NCBI GenBank assembly: GCA_035702985.1
Contig: DASSZD010000161.1
Location: 46,487-110,486, forward strand
DNA length: 64,000 nucleotides
Reading direction: 5' to 3'
Origin: JAKAXG01 sp035702985
GTDB lineage: Bacteria; Actinomycetota; Acidimicrobiia; Acidimicrobiales; Palsa-688
Numbering within the stretch: position 1 is the stretch's first letter; the number at the start of each line of letters is the position of its first letter. Of the stretch, positions 25,660 to 33,854 are shown piece after piece. The position numbers and the translations under genes were made by a program. The notes under the pieces are model-generated. The model searched no databases, had not been told where the DNA came from, and saw only the letters and a list, made by a program, of their open reading frames with translations.

Positions 25660-26852
25660 CGCCGCCCTTCGCCGCCCGCGGCCGGGTGGCCGTCGTCGGC
25701 TACGCCCACAGCACCGTCGAGCGCCGCTCCGACCGGCCCCTCGGTGCCCTGGCGGTCGACACCGCCCGCCGGGCCATCGCCGACGCCGGGCTCCGGGAGG
25801 TGGACGGTTTCGTCACCGGCAGCCTGTTCCCGACGGCCGGCGACCACGCCGCCGTCGACGGTGTCAGCCTGGTGAGCGCCAACTGGCTGGCCGAGCACCT
25901 CGGGGTCAACCCCCGCTACGCCGCCGGGTTCCAGGGCTACGGCCAGATCCCCGGGGCGGTGGCGCTGGCCGTCAACGCCGTGGCCAGCGGCGCGGCCGAC
26001 TACGTGCTGATGCACCGCGCCCTGCACAACCCGGCGGGTCGCTACCACGCCAACCCCATGAGCCACGCCGCCGGGGCCGTGCAGTGGACCGCCCCGCAGG
26101 GCTACTTCGGGCCCCTGGCCATGATCGCCCTGCCCTACCAGGAGTACGTGCAGCGTTACGGCGCCACCCGCGAGGCCATGGCCGCCGTGGTGGTCGAGGC
26201 CCGCAGGTGCGGGGCGCGCATCCCGTGGTCCTACTGGCACGACCGGCCCCTCGGCGCCGAGGAGTACCTGGCCGCCCCCATGATCGCCGACCCCATCTGC
26301 CGCTACGACTGCGACATCCCCGTCGACGGGGTGGCCGCCTTCGTGTTCACCTCCGCCGAGCGGGCCCGGGACCTGCCCCACCGGCCGGTGTACGTGTCCG
26401 GGTACGCCACCGGCGCCCCCGTCACCCGGCGCCTGGCCGCCCACTGGCCCCTCGACGACATCATGGGGGTGGGGGCGGAGACCGCCCGGCGGCTGTGGGA
26501 GTCGGCCGGGGTCGGGCCCGCCGACGTCGACCTGCCCCAGGTGTACGACGGGTTCTCCCCGTTCGTGTACTTCTGGCTGGAGACCCTCGGGTTCTGCCGG
26601 CGAGGGGAGGCCCACCGGATGGTCCTCGACGGCGGCATCGACAGCGACCGTCCCGGCGCCCTGCCGGCCCTGTCGGGTGGGGGCGCCCTCGGCAACGGCC
26701 GCATGCACGGCGTCCCCCAGATGCTCGAGTGCTACCTCCAGCTGTCGGGCCGGGCCGGGGAGCGCCAGCGCCCCCGGGCATCGGTCGGGGTGGCCTGCCA
26801 CTCCTCCCCGCACTTCGGCGGGGCGGTGGTGTACAGCTCCGAGCCCTCCTAG
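25656..26852 (+). CDS. lipid-transfer-type thiolase (Ltp/SCP-x-like), probable aldolase component
   Basis: 398 residues. The fold is thiolase-like ('VAVVGYAHSTVERR', 'LAVDTARRAIADAGL', 'VQVYDGFSPF' type C-terminal region, 'SGGGALGNGRMHG'). At the place where true thiolases have the nucleophilic Cys the segment reads 'GFQGYGQIPGAVALA', without Cys, as in the Ltp group. Such proteins, bound to a DUF35 partner, cleave beta-hydroxyacyl-CoA by retro-aldol chemistry instead of thiolysis. Tyr residues in 'QVYDGFSPFVYFW' could supply the acid/base. Its stop region overlaps the convergent lipoprotein gene by four bases. Confidence 0.85.
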   Translation: MTPPFAARGRVAVVGYAHSTVERRSDRPLGALAVDTARRAIADAGLREVDGFVTGSLFPTAGDHAAVDGVSLVSANWLAEHLGVNPRYAAGFQGYGQIPGAVALAVNAVASGAADYVLMHRALHNPAGRYHANPMSHAAGAVQWTAPQGYFGPLAMIALPYQEYVQRYGATREAMAAVVVEARRCGARIPWSYWHDRPLGAEEYLAAPMIADPICRYDCDIPVDGVAAFVFTSAERARDLPHRPVYVSGYATGAPVTRRLAAHWPLDDIMGVGAETARRLWESAGVGPADVDLPQVYDGFSPFVYFWLETLGFCRRGEAHRMVLDGGIDSDRPGALPALSGGGALGNGRMHGVPQMLECYLQLSGRAGERQRPRASVGVACHSSPHFGGAVVYSSEPS

Positions 26853-28126
26853 GAGGAGCTCTTCTCGCAGCTCACCCGACCCTGGTCCAGCAGCGTCGGG
26901 GTGCCGTTCTGCACCCGGGCGGTGAACCAGCAGTCGTCGGTGTGGGGCTGGCCGGCGGTGAAGGTGAGCGGCGCGGTCAGGCCCCCGACGGTGTCGCCTT
27001 TCAGGGAGTCGAGCCCGCTGACGACCTCGGCGGCGCTGGGCGTGGCGGCGGCGGACAGGCCGCCGGCCTTGACGGCGTCGGCGAGCAGCTGTCCCGACGT
27101 CCACGCCATGAAGTCCTGCTGGAGGAAGACGCTCTGGTTCTGGCGCTCACCGGGGTAGTACTTGTCCATGGCGGCGTCGGCGGCCTGCACCGCCCGGCTG
27201 GAGGTGTCGAAGAACGGGTAGGCGGGGAACTCCGTCCACAGCCCGTCGCGCAGGCCCGGCGCCGACGCCATCTTCAGGCCGAAGCCGGCGCCCTCGGTGA
27301 CGTAGACGGGCTTGTAGCCCTGGGTGGTGCAGTCCCCGGCGATACGGATGATGATGGGTTGGGCCTCCCCGATGAACACCGACTTGATCCCCTGCTGCTG
27401 GGCGGCCAGGCACTGGGCGGTGTAGTTGGGGGCGGTGGCGGCCACCTCGGCGTTGTAGGAGACGGGCAGACCCAGCTGGCCGCCGATGGCCTTGAAGGCG
27501 GGGACGCTCTGGGCGCAGATGGGGGCTTCGGCGCAGTAGACGTTGGCCATGCTGGTGGCCCCGGCCGCCTTGGCCGTCTTGACCACCGCGTAGATGGCCG
27601 AGTCGTTGGTCTGGGCCTCGGGGTAGAAGTCCGGGTTGGTGCCGAAGGGGCTCTCGTAGGTCAAGACGCCGACCACGGGGATCTTGGCGGCCTGCACCGT
27701 CGGCGCCCACGTCTGGTCGACGATCGACAGGTCGGCGATGGCCACCACGTGCTGGGCGATGAGCGCCTGAGCCTCCGACGACGACGTGCCCGGGTTGCCG
27801 GCATCGTCCTCGGCCACCACCTGGACGGGGTGGCCGGCGAGGCCGCCCGAGGCGTTCACCGTCTGGGCCCACGCCTTGTACATGTCGGCGCCGGGGGCCA
27901 CGACGGCGGCCAGACCGCCCCCGCCCGAGCACGTGCAGATGAGACCGACCTTGATGGCCGGCCCCGACGGGGCGCCCACGGTCGACGACGAGGCCGCCCC
28001 TGTGGTCGACGACCCCGACGTGGTGGTCGACGACGAGCCGCTCTTGGCGCTCGACGAGCACGCCGCCAGGCCGACGGCCAGAGCGGCGACAGCAGTGATG
28101 GACGCGAGCTTGCGCCGGTAGATCAT
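26849..28126 (-). CDS. branched-chain-amino-acid-type ABC transporter substrate-binding lipoprotein
   Basis: 425 residues. The N-terminus has a basic start, a hydrophobic core and a lipobox ending at Cys23 ('AVGLAAC'), then a Ser/Thr linker, so it is a membrane-anchored lipoprotein. The body has the periplasmic-binding type I fold of LivK-like proteins ('IKVGLICTCSGGG', 'NASGGLAGHPVQVVAEDDAGN'). No permease or ATPase genes are nearby, so it is an orphan binding protein; with a catabolic operon next to it, it may capture that operon's substrate. Internal Cys pairs ('CTCSGG', 'YCAEAPICA') may form disulfides outside the cell. Confidence 0.88.
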   Translation of the reverse strand: MIYRRKLASITAVAALAVGLAACSSSAKSGSSSTTTSGSSTTGAASSSTVGAPSGPAIKVGLICTCSGGGGLAAVVAPGADMYKAWAQTVNASGGLAGHPVQVVAEDDAGNPGTSSSEAQALIAQHVVAIADLSIVDQTWAPTVQAAKIPVVGVLTYESPFGTNPDFYPEAQTNDSAIYAVVKTAKAAGATSMANVYCAEAPICAQSVPAFKAIGGQLGLPVSYNAEVAATAPNYTAQCLAAQQQGIKSVFIGEAQPIIIRIAGDCTTQGYKPVYVTEGAGFGLKMASAPGLRDGLWTEFPAYPFFDTSSRAVQAADAAMDKYYPGERQNQSVFLQQDFMAWTSGQLLADAVKAGGLSAAATPSAAEVVSGLDSLKGDTVGGLTAPLTFTAGQPHTDDCWFTARVQNGTPTLLDQGRVSCEKSSS

Positions 28127-28269
28127 TGGTCCGACCCCCTGTGTGCGGCGTATCACAAGCACTTTACGTTCGGCGGGTGCGGCCGGCAAAACGACCCGAT
28201 GGGGCGAAAAACGGACGGATGGGTAGAACCGGGGTACAACCTCGTGCGAGGGGGCGGGAGGTCCGGCCC

Positions 28270-28644
28270 ATGGGCCAGCGGAAAGTAGCCACATTCGAAA
28301 GTGCCCCAGCTTCGGTGCGCGCCGCCCGGGAGTTCGTGGGTGACGCCCTCGACGCCTGGCACCTCGACCGGGTGCGTGACGTGGCCTCGCTGTGCACCTC
28401 GGAGGTGGCCACCAACGCTGTCCGCCACGCCGGCACCCCGTTCCGTCTCACCGTCGAGGCCAGGGCCTCGGAGGTGGTGATCGAGGTGGAGGACCGCGAC
28501 GAGGACGAGCCGGTGAGCCGCCTGCCCGACCTCGACGCCGAGTCCGGCCGGGGCCTCTGGATGGTCACCGCCATGGCGTCGCGGTGGGGCTACCAGAAGG
28601 TCCACCACGGCAAGGTGGTGTGGTTCTCCCTGTCCCTGTCCTGA
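28270..28644 (+). CDS. anti-sigma-type serine kinase/ATPase domain protein (HATPase_c_2)
   Basis: 124 residues. 'CTSEVATNAVRHAGTPF' is the N-box with the Mg-binding Asn, 'IEVEDRDEDEP' the G1-like Asp motif, and 'SGRGLWMVTAMASRWG' the G2 box of GHKL ATPases of the RsbW/SpoIIAB type. Stand-alone domains of this size are abundant in actinobacteria and bind sigma factors or anti-sigma antagonists. The ATG at 28270 is chosen for GGGAGG eight bases upstream; the longer frame crosses the intergenic region. No STAS or sigma partner gene adjoins it. Confidence 0.85.
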   Translation: MGQRKVATFESAPASVRAAREFVGDALDAWHLDRVRDVASLCTSEVATNAVRHAGTPFRLTVEARASEVVIEVEDRDEDEPVSRLPDLDAESGRGLWMVTAMASRWGYQKVHHGKVVWFSLSLS

Positions 28645-28726
28645 GGGCCGGCTTCCGGGTCGGAAACCCCTGGAGTCCGGGCGCCCGGAGGAGTATTTTC
28701 GGATCAGAGCGGCAGGAAGGGCCTAT

Positions 28727-29143
28727 ATGGACAGGGCCTCCACGGATCGGGTCGTCTACGGCGTGCAGCTGAAGCAATTCGCCAAGCCGTGCCTCCTGCT
28801 GCTCCTCCAGGAGCGACCCGACTACGGCTACGACCTGGTCACCCGCCTGCGGGCCCTCGGCGTCGAGGACGACTCGGCGGCCATCTACCGGGTCCTGCGG
28901 ACCCTCGAGGCGGAGGGATCGGTGACCTCCCGGTGGAAAGAGCCCGTCGCCGGCCCGGCTCGGCGCATGTACCAGGTCACCGCGGAGGGGACGTCCATCC
29001 TGCAGGGCTGGGCGGCGGCCCTCGACGAGAGCCGCCGGGTCCTCGACGGCTTCCTGGAACGCTACCGCCAGTGCCGCCCCGCCCCGGGCGTCGAAGCGCC
29101 GTCGGGGTGCTCGCTCCCCGCCCGGCGCCGGGCGCTGCCGTGA
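28727..29143 (+). CDS. PadR-family transcriptional regulator
   Basis: 138 residues. 'LLLLLQERPDYGYDLVTRLRA' and 'AIYRVLRTLEAEGSVTSRW' form the winged-helix DNA-binding domain of the PadR group, followed by 'RRMYQVTAEGTSILQGW' and a C-terminal helix. PadR proteins usually repress neighbouring genes until an effector binds. Its stop overlaps the start of the first SIS gene (GTGA), placing it in one operon with the hydrogenase accessory genes up to hypF. GGAAGG precedes the ATG. Confidence 0.9.
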   Translation: MDRASTDRVVYGVQLKQFAKPCLLLLLQERPDYGYDLVTRLRALGVEDDSAAIYRVLRTLEAEGSVTSRWKEPVAGPARRMYQVTAEGTSILQGWAAALDESRRVLDGFLERYRQCRPAPGVEAPSGCSLPARRRALP

Positions 29144-29712
29144 TCAGCGCCGAGCTGGCCATCGAGGCCCGGGCCGGGCCCACCGCCCGCCTCGGCGCCG
29201 ACGGCGAGCGGGTGGCGCGGGCCTGCAGGGACATGGCGGGGCGCTTCAGGGCGGGAGGCCGCCTCCTGGTCTTCGGGACCGGCGCCGCCGTCACCGACGC
29301 CGAGCACGTGGCCGTGGAGTTCGTGCACCCTGTGATCGTGGGCAAGCGGGCCCTCCCGGCGCTCACGCTGACCGCTGACGTGGCCACGTTGACGAGCGTG
29401 GCCGCCGGGCAGGGGATGGCACAGGTCTTCGCCCACCAGATCCGCCTCCTGGCCGGCGCGCACGACATCGCCCTCGGCATCACCCCCGACGGCCGGGACC
29501 CGGCGGTACAGGCCGGCTTGGAGGCGGCCGCGGCGGGGGGCCTGCTGACCGTGGCCCTCACCGGCGGCGGGGGCGGCCACGCCGGCCACCCCGTCGTCGA
29601 CCACTGCCTCGAAGTGGACTCCGACGACCCGCTGGTGGTCAAGGAGATCCACGTGACCACTTACCACATCCTCTGGGAGCTGGTCCACGTCTGGCTGGAG
29701 CGGGGGACATGA
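29140..29712 (+). CDS. SIS-domain protein 1, GmhA-like, in the hydrogenase accessory operon
   Basis: 190 residues with a sugar-isomerase (SIS) fold related to sedoheptulose-7-phosphate isomerase: 'GGRLLVFGTGAAVTDAEHVAVEF' and 'HDIALGITPDGRDPAVQAGL'. Relative to GmhA the phosphate-binding serines are reduced: the usual GNGGS reads GTGAA and the TSG-S loop reads TPDGRD, so isomerase activity is doubtful here. The nearby second SIS protein keeps the canonical motifs. Start GTG overlaps the PadR stop; the end overlaps the HypC-like start. Gene context links it to hydrogenase maturation rather than lipopolysaccharide heptose. Confidence 0.75.
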   Translation: MISAELAIEARAGPTARLGADGERVARACRDMAGRFRAGGRLLVFGTGAAVTDAEHVAVEFVHPVIVGKRALPALTLTADVATLTSVAAGQGMAQVFAHQIRLLAGAHDIALGITPDGRDPAVQAGLEAAAAGGLLTVALTGGGGGHAGHPVVDHCLEVDSDDPLVVKEIHVTTYHILWELVHVWLERGT

Positions 29713-29915
29713 CCGCCGACTGTCCCGGCCAGGTGTGCGTCACCTGCTCGGACCGGGCGGTGAGCGTGCGGGTGGTGGAGCTGCGGCCCGGCGGCTTGGC
29801 CGTGGTCGACACCGGCTCGGGCCGCGAGGAGGTGAGCGTGGCCCTGGTCGACGCCGCCGTCGGCGCCACGGTCCTCGTCCACGCCGGCGAGGCCATCGCG
29901 GTGGTGGCCCCGTGA
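29709..29915 (+). CDS. HypC/HupF-like hydrogenase assembly chaperone, variant N-terminus
   Basis: 68 residues with a HypC-like small beta-barrel: 'AVSVRVVELRPGGLAVVDTG' and 'LVDAAVGATVLVHAGEAIAVV', matching the HypC/HupF pattern of a D(xx)GD..LVH..... closing strand. Canonical HypC begins Met-Cys, and that Cys2 binds the Fe(CN)2CO unit with HypD; here the N-terminus instead reads MTADCPGQVCVTCSD, with Cys5, Cys10 and Cys13. A canonical HypC is encoded at 34972-35238. It sits, overlapping, between the two SIS genes and ahead of hypF, so it is probably a dedicated accessory of this hydrogenase type. Confidence 0.75.
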   Translation: MTADCPGQVCVTCSDRAVSVRVVELRPGGLAVVDTGSGREEVSVALVDAAVGATVLVHAGEAIAVVAP

Positions 29916-30544
29916 GCGGCGTGGAGTCGCTGTACCCGTTCCTGTACTCACCCGGCGCCCCCGCCGACCTCCTCGGCGAGGTGGCCCGCTCCACCAGCGA
30001 CAAGGCGGCCGAGATCGCCGCCCTGCGGGCGCTGGTCCTCGAGCGCTACGAGGAGGCGCTCGTCGACTGCGCCCGGCACATGGCCGCCGCCTTTGGGGCG
30101 GGCGGCCGGCTCCTCGTGTTCGGCAACGGCGGCAGCAGCACCGACGCCGCCGCCATCGCCCACCTGCACCTGGCGCCCCCCGCCGGACGACCGGTCCCGG
30201 CCCTGGCGCTGGCCGCCGAGACGGCCGTGGTCACCGCCCTCGCCAACGATGTCGGTTTCGATGTGGTGTTCGCCCGCCAGATCGCCGCCGCCGGGCGCCC
30301 CTTCGACGTGGCCATGGGGGTGTCGACCAGCGGCGGGTCGGAGAACGTGCTGCAGGCCTTCGCCCAAGCCCACCGGCTCGGGATGCTGACCGTGGGTCTC
30401 GCCGGGTACGACGGGGGCCGTATGGCCGAGCCCGGCGCGGTCGACCACCTCTTCGTCGTCCCGTCGGCCTCGGTGCACCGCATCCAGGAGGCCCAGACCA
30501 CCCTGTACCACCGGCTGTGGGCGCTCACCCAAGAGGCCTTCTGA
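29912..30544 (+). CDS. SIS-domain protein 2, phosphoheptose-isomerase-like
   Basis: 210 residues. This copy has the classic GmhA signatures 'LLVFGNGGSSTDAAAIAHL' and 'MGVSTSGGSENVLQAF', and 'VHRIQEAQTTLYHRLW' at the C-terminus, where GmhA has its HxxQE-type metal and catalytic residues. It could therefore be an active sugar-phosphate isomerase or bind a phosphosugar. Its GTG start overlaps the HypC-like stop and its end overlaps hypF. GmhA-like genes recur, to my knowledge, in group 1h/5 hydrogenase loci of actinobacteria, where their role is not settled. Confidence 0.8.
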   Translation: MSGVESLYPFLYSPGAPADLLGEVARSTSDKAAEIAALRALVLERYEEALVDCARHMAAAFGAGGRLLVFGNGGSSTDAAAIAHLHLAPPAGRPVPALALAAETAVVTALANDVGFDVVFARQIAAAGRPFDVAMGVSTSGGSENVLQAFAQAHRLGMLTVGLAGYDGGRMAEPGAVDHLFVVPSASVHRIQEAQTTLYHRLWALTQEAF

Positions 30545-32775
30545 CCGCCCCCACCCGGGTGGCCGTCCGGGTGGAAGGGGTGGTGCAGGGAGTCGGCTTC
30601 CGGCCCTTCGTGCACGGCCTGGCCGGGCGCCTCGGGCTGACCGGTTTCGTCGGCAACGACTCCGCCGGGGTGTTCTGCGAGGTGGAGGGCGACGCCGCCG
30701 CGGTGGAGCGCTTCGTGACGGCGGTGCGGGCCGAGGCCCCTCCATTGGCGGTGATCGAGGAGGTCACCGTGACCCCCCGCCCGGCGCGCCGCGACCGCGG
30801 GTTCGCCATCGTGGCCAGTGAGGCGGGGCCGGAGCCGGCCACCCTGGTCACCGCCGACACCGCCACCTGCGCCGCCTGTCTGGGCGAGCTGTTCGACCCC
30901 TCCGACCGGCGGTACCGGTACCCGTTCGTCAACTGCACCCACTGCGGGCCTCGCTTCACCATCGTGGCGGACGTCCCCTACGACCGGGCCAACACCACCA
31001 TGGCCGGCTTCGCCATGTGCGCCCTGTGCCGGGCCGAGTACGACGACCCCGAGGATCGGCGCTTCCATGCGCAGCCGGTGTGCTGCCCGGCGTGCGGGCC
31101 CCGTCTGCGCCTGATCGGCGGCCCCGGCGGGGACCCTGTCGCCGCCACCGCCGGGCTGCTGTCGGAGGGGGCGGTGGTGGCCGTCAAAGGTCTGGGCGGC
31201 TACCACCTGGCCGCCCTGGCCGGCGACGCCGCCGCCGTGGCCGCCCTGCGGGCCCGCAAGCATCGAGAGGACAAGCCGTTCGCCCTGATGGTGACCGACG
31301 TGGCCGCCGCCGCCCGCCTGTGCCGGCTGGCGGCCGCCGACGTCGAGCTCCTGCAGAGCCGCCGCCGCCCGGTGGTGGTCGCCCCCCGCCGGCCGGCGGC
31401 GGCGGTGGCGGTGGCCCCGGCGGTGGCCCCGGGAAACCGCTGGCTGGGGGTGATGCTGCCCTACACGCCCCTGCACCACCTGCTGATGAGGGCGGTGGGG
31501 GCGCCCATCGTGCTCACCTCCGGGAACGTGTCCGACGAGCCCATCGCCTTCACCGACGACGACGCCCGCGCCCGCCTCGGCGGCATTGCCGACGGCTTCC
31601 TCACCCACGACCGGGCCATCCACATCCGCACCGACGATTCGGTGGTGCGGTCCTTCCGGGGCCGGCCGCTGCCCCTGCGGCGCTCCCGGGGCTACGCCCC
31701 CGAACCGCTGCGGCTGGCCGACGCCGTGGGCCGTCCGGTCCTCGGCTGCGGGGCGGAGCTCAAGAGCACGTTCTGCCTGGCCAAGGGCCGCCACGCCTTC
31801 GTCTCGCACCACATCGGCGACCTGGAGAACTTCGAGACGCTGCGGTCCTACACCGAGGGCATAGAGCACTTCCGGCGCCTGTTCGGTATCGACCCGCAGC
31901 TCGTGGTGCACGACATGCACCCCGAGTACCTGTCGACCAAGTACGCCCTGGAGCTGAGAGGGGTGGACCTGCTGGCCGTGCAGCACCACCACGCCCACGT
32001 CGCCTCCTGCCTGGCCGACCACGGCGAGCGGGGCCCGGTCGTGGGCGTGGCCTTCGACGGGCTCGGGTTCGGGCCCGACGGCACCATCTGGGGCGGTGAG
32101 GTGCTCGTCGCCGACCTGACCGGCTACCGCCGAGCGGCTCATCTGCCGGTCGTGGCCATGCCGGGCGGGACGGCCGCCATCCGCGAGCCGTGGCGGATGG
32201 CGGCGGCGTGGCTGGACGCCGCCTTCGACGGGGAACCACCCGGGGACCTGGCGGTGGCCCGGCGTCAGGGGCGTCGATGGGAGCAGGCCCGGACCCTGGC
32301 CCGCAGTGGGGTGGCTTCGCCGCTGACGTCCAGCGCCGGGCGGCTGTTCGACGCCGTGGCCGCCATCGCCGCCGGACGCGACCGGGTCAACTACGAGGGG
32401 CAGGCCGCCGTGGAGCTCGAGCAGCTCGCCGACCCCTGCGAGCGGGGTGCCTACGACATGGAGGGCCTCGACGGCGCCGAGCTGATCCGGGCGGTCGTGG
32501 CCGACGTGCTCCGGGGGGTGCCGGCCGCGGTGGTCGCCGCCCGGTTCCACCGCGGCCTGGCGGCCGGGACCGTCGCCGCCGTCGCCGCCGTCGCCGGGGA
32601 CGCCGGCCTGGACACCGCCGCGCTGTCGGGCGGCGTGTTCCAGAACGCCGTGTTCCTCGAGGCGGTGACGGCCGGCCTGGAAGCCGAAGGGTTGCGGGTG
32701 CTGGTACCCACCCGGGTGCCCCCCAACGACGCCGGTATCAGCCTGGGCCAGGTGGCCGTCGGGGGGGCCCGCTAG
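30517..32775 (+). CDS. hypF: carbamoyltransferase HypF, [NiFe]-hydrogenase cyanide-ligand synthesis
   Basis: About 752 residues, full length. Domain order: acylphosphatase ('RVEGVVQGVGFRPFVHGLAG'), two zinc fingers ('CAACLGELFD...CTHC', 'CALCRAEYDD...CCPAC'), a YrdC-like carbamoyl-adenylate domain ('KGLGGYHLAALAGD', 'HREDKPFALMV'), and a Kae1-like transferase domain ('AVQHHHAHVASCLADHG', 'SGGVFQNAVF'). HypF makes and transfers the carbamoyl group that HypE turns into cyanide. The start is uncertain: GTG 30517 overlaps the SIS gene, GTG 30559 would trim 14 residues; neither has a clear ribosome site. Converges with hypE, overlapping it by four bases. Confidence 0.94.
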   Translation: MGAHPRGLLTAPTRVAVRVEGVVQGVGFRPFVHGLAGRLGLTGFVGNDSAGVFCEVEGDAAAVERFVTAVRAEAPPLAVIEEVTVTPRPARRDRGFAIVASEAGPEPATLVTADTATCAACLGELFDPSDRRYRYPFVNCTHCGPRFTIVADVPYDRANTTMAGFAMCALCRAEYDDPEDRRFHAQPVCCPACGPRLRLIGGPGGDPVAATAGLLSEGAVVAVKGLGGYHLAALAGDAAAVAALRARKHREDKPFALMVTDVAAAARLCRLAAADVELLQSRRRPVVVAPRRPAAAVAVAPAVAPGNRWLGVMLPYTPLHHLLMRAVGAPIVLTSGNVSDEPIAFTDDDARARLGGIADGFLTHDRAIHIRTDDSVVRSFRGRPLPLRRSRGYAPEPLRLADAVGRPVLGCGAELKSTFCLAKGRHAFVSHHIGDLENFETLRSYTEGIEHFRRLFGIDPQLVVHDMHPEYLSTKYALELRGVDLLAVQHHHAHVASCLADHGERGPVVGVAFDGLGFGPDGTIWGGEVLVADLTGYRRAAHLPVVAMPGGTAAIREPWRMAAAWLDAAFDGEPPGDLAVARRQGRRWEQARTLARSGVASPLTSSAGRLFDAVAAIAAGRDRVNYEGQAAVELEQLADPCERGAYDMEGLDGAELIRAVVADVLRGVPAAVVAARFHRGLAAGTVAAVAAVAGDAGLDTAALSGGVFQNAVFLEAVTAGLEAEGLRVLVPTRVPPNDAGISLGQVAVGGAR

Positions 32776-33854
32776 CAGATCCGGGGGAGAGGGTCGCCGA
32801 CCAGCATGTCGACGATGCGGGTGCCCCCGAAGGCGGTGCGCAGGAGGACCACCCCCGGCGGGTCGTCGCCCACCCGGCCGATCACCGCGGCCCCGACACC
32901 GAGAGGGTGAGCGTGCATGCGGCCCAGCACCGCCGGGGTGGCCGCCGGGTCGACGACGGCCACGAGCCGGCCCTCGCAGGCGACGTACAGCGGGTCTATG
33001 CCCAGGATCTCGCAGGCGCCGACCACCTCGGGCCGCACCGGCAGCGATCCCTCCTCGATGACGACCGACACGTTCGAGGCGCGGGCCATCTCGTTGACGA
33101 CGGTGGCCACCCCGCCGCGGGTGGCGTCTCGCAGCGCGTGGACCCCGTCGTCGGCCCCGTCGAGCATCGACGCCACCAGGTCGTGGAGGGGAGCGGTGTC
33201 GGAGCGGACGTCGGCCTCGATGTCGAGGTCCCCCCGGGCCAGCATGACGGTGATGCCGTGGTCGCCGACGGGACCCGACACGATGACATCGTCGCCGGGA
33301 CGGGCCCGGGCGGCGCCCAGGCGGACGGGCGTCTCGAGGACGCCGACGCCGGCGGTGTTGATGTAGCAGCCGTCCGCCTTGCCCCGCTGCACCACCTTCG
33401 TGTCGCCGGTCACCACCTCGACGCCGGCCGCCGCCGCCGCCCGGGCCATCGAGGCCACGATCCGGGTGAGGTCGGCGACGGGGAAGCCTTCCTCCAGGAT
33501 GAAGCCGGCCGACAGCCACCGGGGTCGGGCGCCGGACACGGCCAGATCGTTGACGGTGCCGTTCACGGCCAGGTCGCCGATGTCCCCGCCCGGGAAGAAC
33601 AGGGGCGACACCACGTACGAGTCGGTGGTGAAGGCCAGACGAGCGGGGCCGGCCCGCAGGAGGGCCTGGTCCTCCAGCGGTTCGAGGGCCTCGTTGCGGA
33701 AGGCGTCGAGGAACACCGCCTCCACCAGGGTGGCGGTGGCCTTCCCACCCGACCCGTAGGCCAGGGTGATGCGCTCGTCGCGCAGGCGCGCCGGGCGGGC
33801 GCGGGCCTTCTCGATCCGCTGCAGGACCCGCTCCTCGCGCACGTCGAGGGTCAC
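32772..33854 (-). CDS. hypE: hydrogenase expression/formation protein HypE
   Basis: 360 residues. 'LAYGSGGKATATLVEAVF' at the start, 'FTTDSYVVSPLFFPGGDIG', 'GDTKVVQRG' and 'DATRGGVATVVNEMA' are HypE/PurM-family ATP-site blocks, and the protein ends in the invariant PRIC, whose Cys carries the carbamoyl then cyano group. HypE dehydrates the thiocarboxamide made by HypF. GTG start overlaps the hypD stop. It is the last gene of the long minus-strand hydrogenase operon. Confidence 0.96.
   Translation of the reverse strand: MTLDVREERVLQRIEKARARPARLRDERITLAYGSGGKATATLVEAVFLDAFRNEALEPLEDQALLRAGPARLAFTTDSYVVSPLFFPGGDIGDLAVNGTVNDLAVSGARPRWLSAGFILEEGFPVADLTRIVASMARAAAAAGVEVVTGDTKVVQRGKADGCYINTAGVGVLETPVRLGAARARPGDDVIVSGPVGDHGITVMLARGDLDIEADVRSDTAPLHDLVASMLDGADDGVHALRDATRGGVATVVNEMARASNVSVVIEEGSLPVRPEVVGACEILGIDPLYVACEGRLVAVVDPAATPAVLGRMHAHPLGVGAAVIGRVGDDPPGVVLLRTAFGGTRIVDMLVGDPLPRIC

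Noticed and set aside
28270..28644. Whole 172-residue frame from 28126 as the ATPase
   Set aside because: The first 48 residues lie over the promoter region of the divergent lipoprotein, are Arg-rich and lack a ribosome site, whereas 28270 has GGGAGG.
29140..30544. Two SIS genes as lipopolysaccharide heptose genes
   Set aside because: The organism type does not make LPS, no gmhB or hldE is near, and both genes overlap hyp genes.
30046..33519. 1157-residue open frame on the minus strand
   Set aside because: It is antisense to hypF and the SIS gene, repetitive in Gly/Arg/Val/His, and crosses several real genes. In DNA this GC-rich, codon position 3 bias keeps the opposite frame open. The same holds for 17239-20022 (-), 21467-22300 (-), 60312-63221 (-) and 6767-8668 (-).
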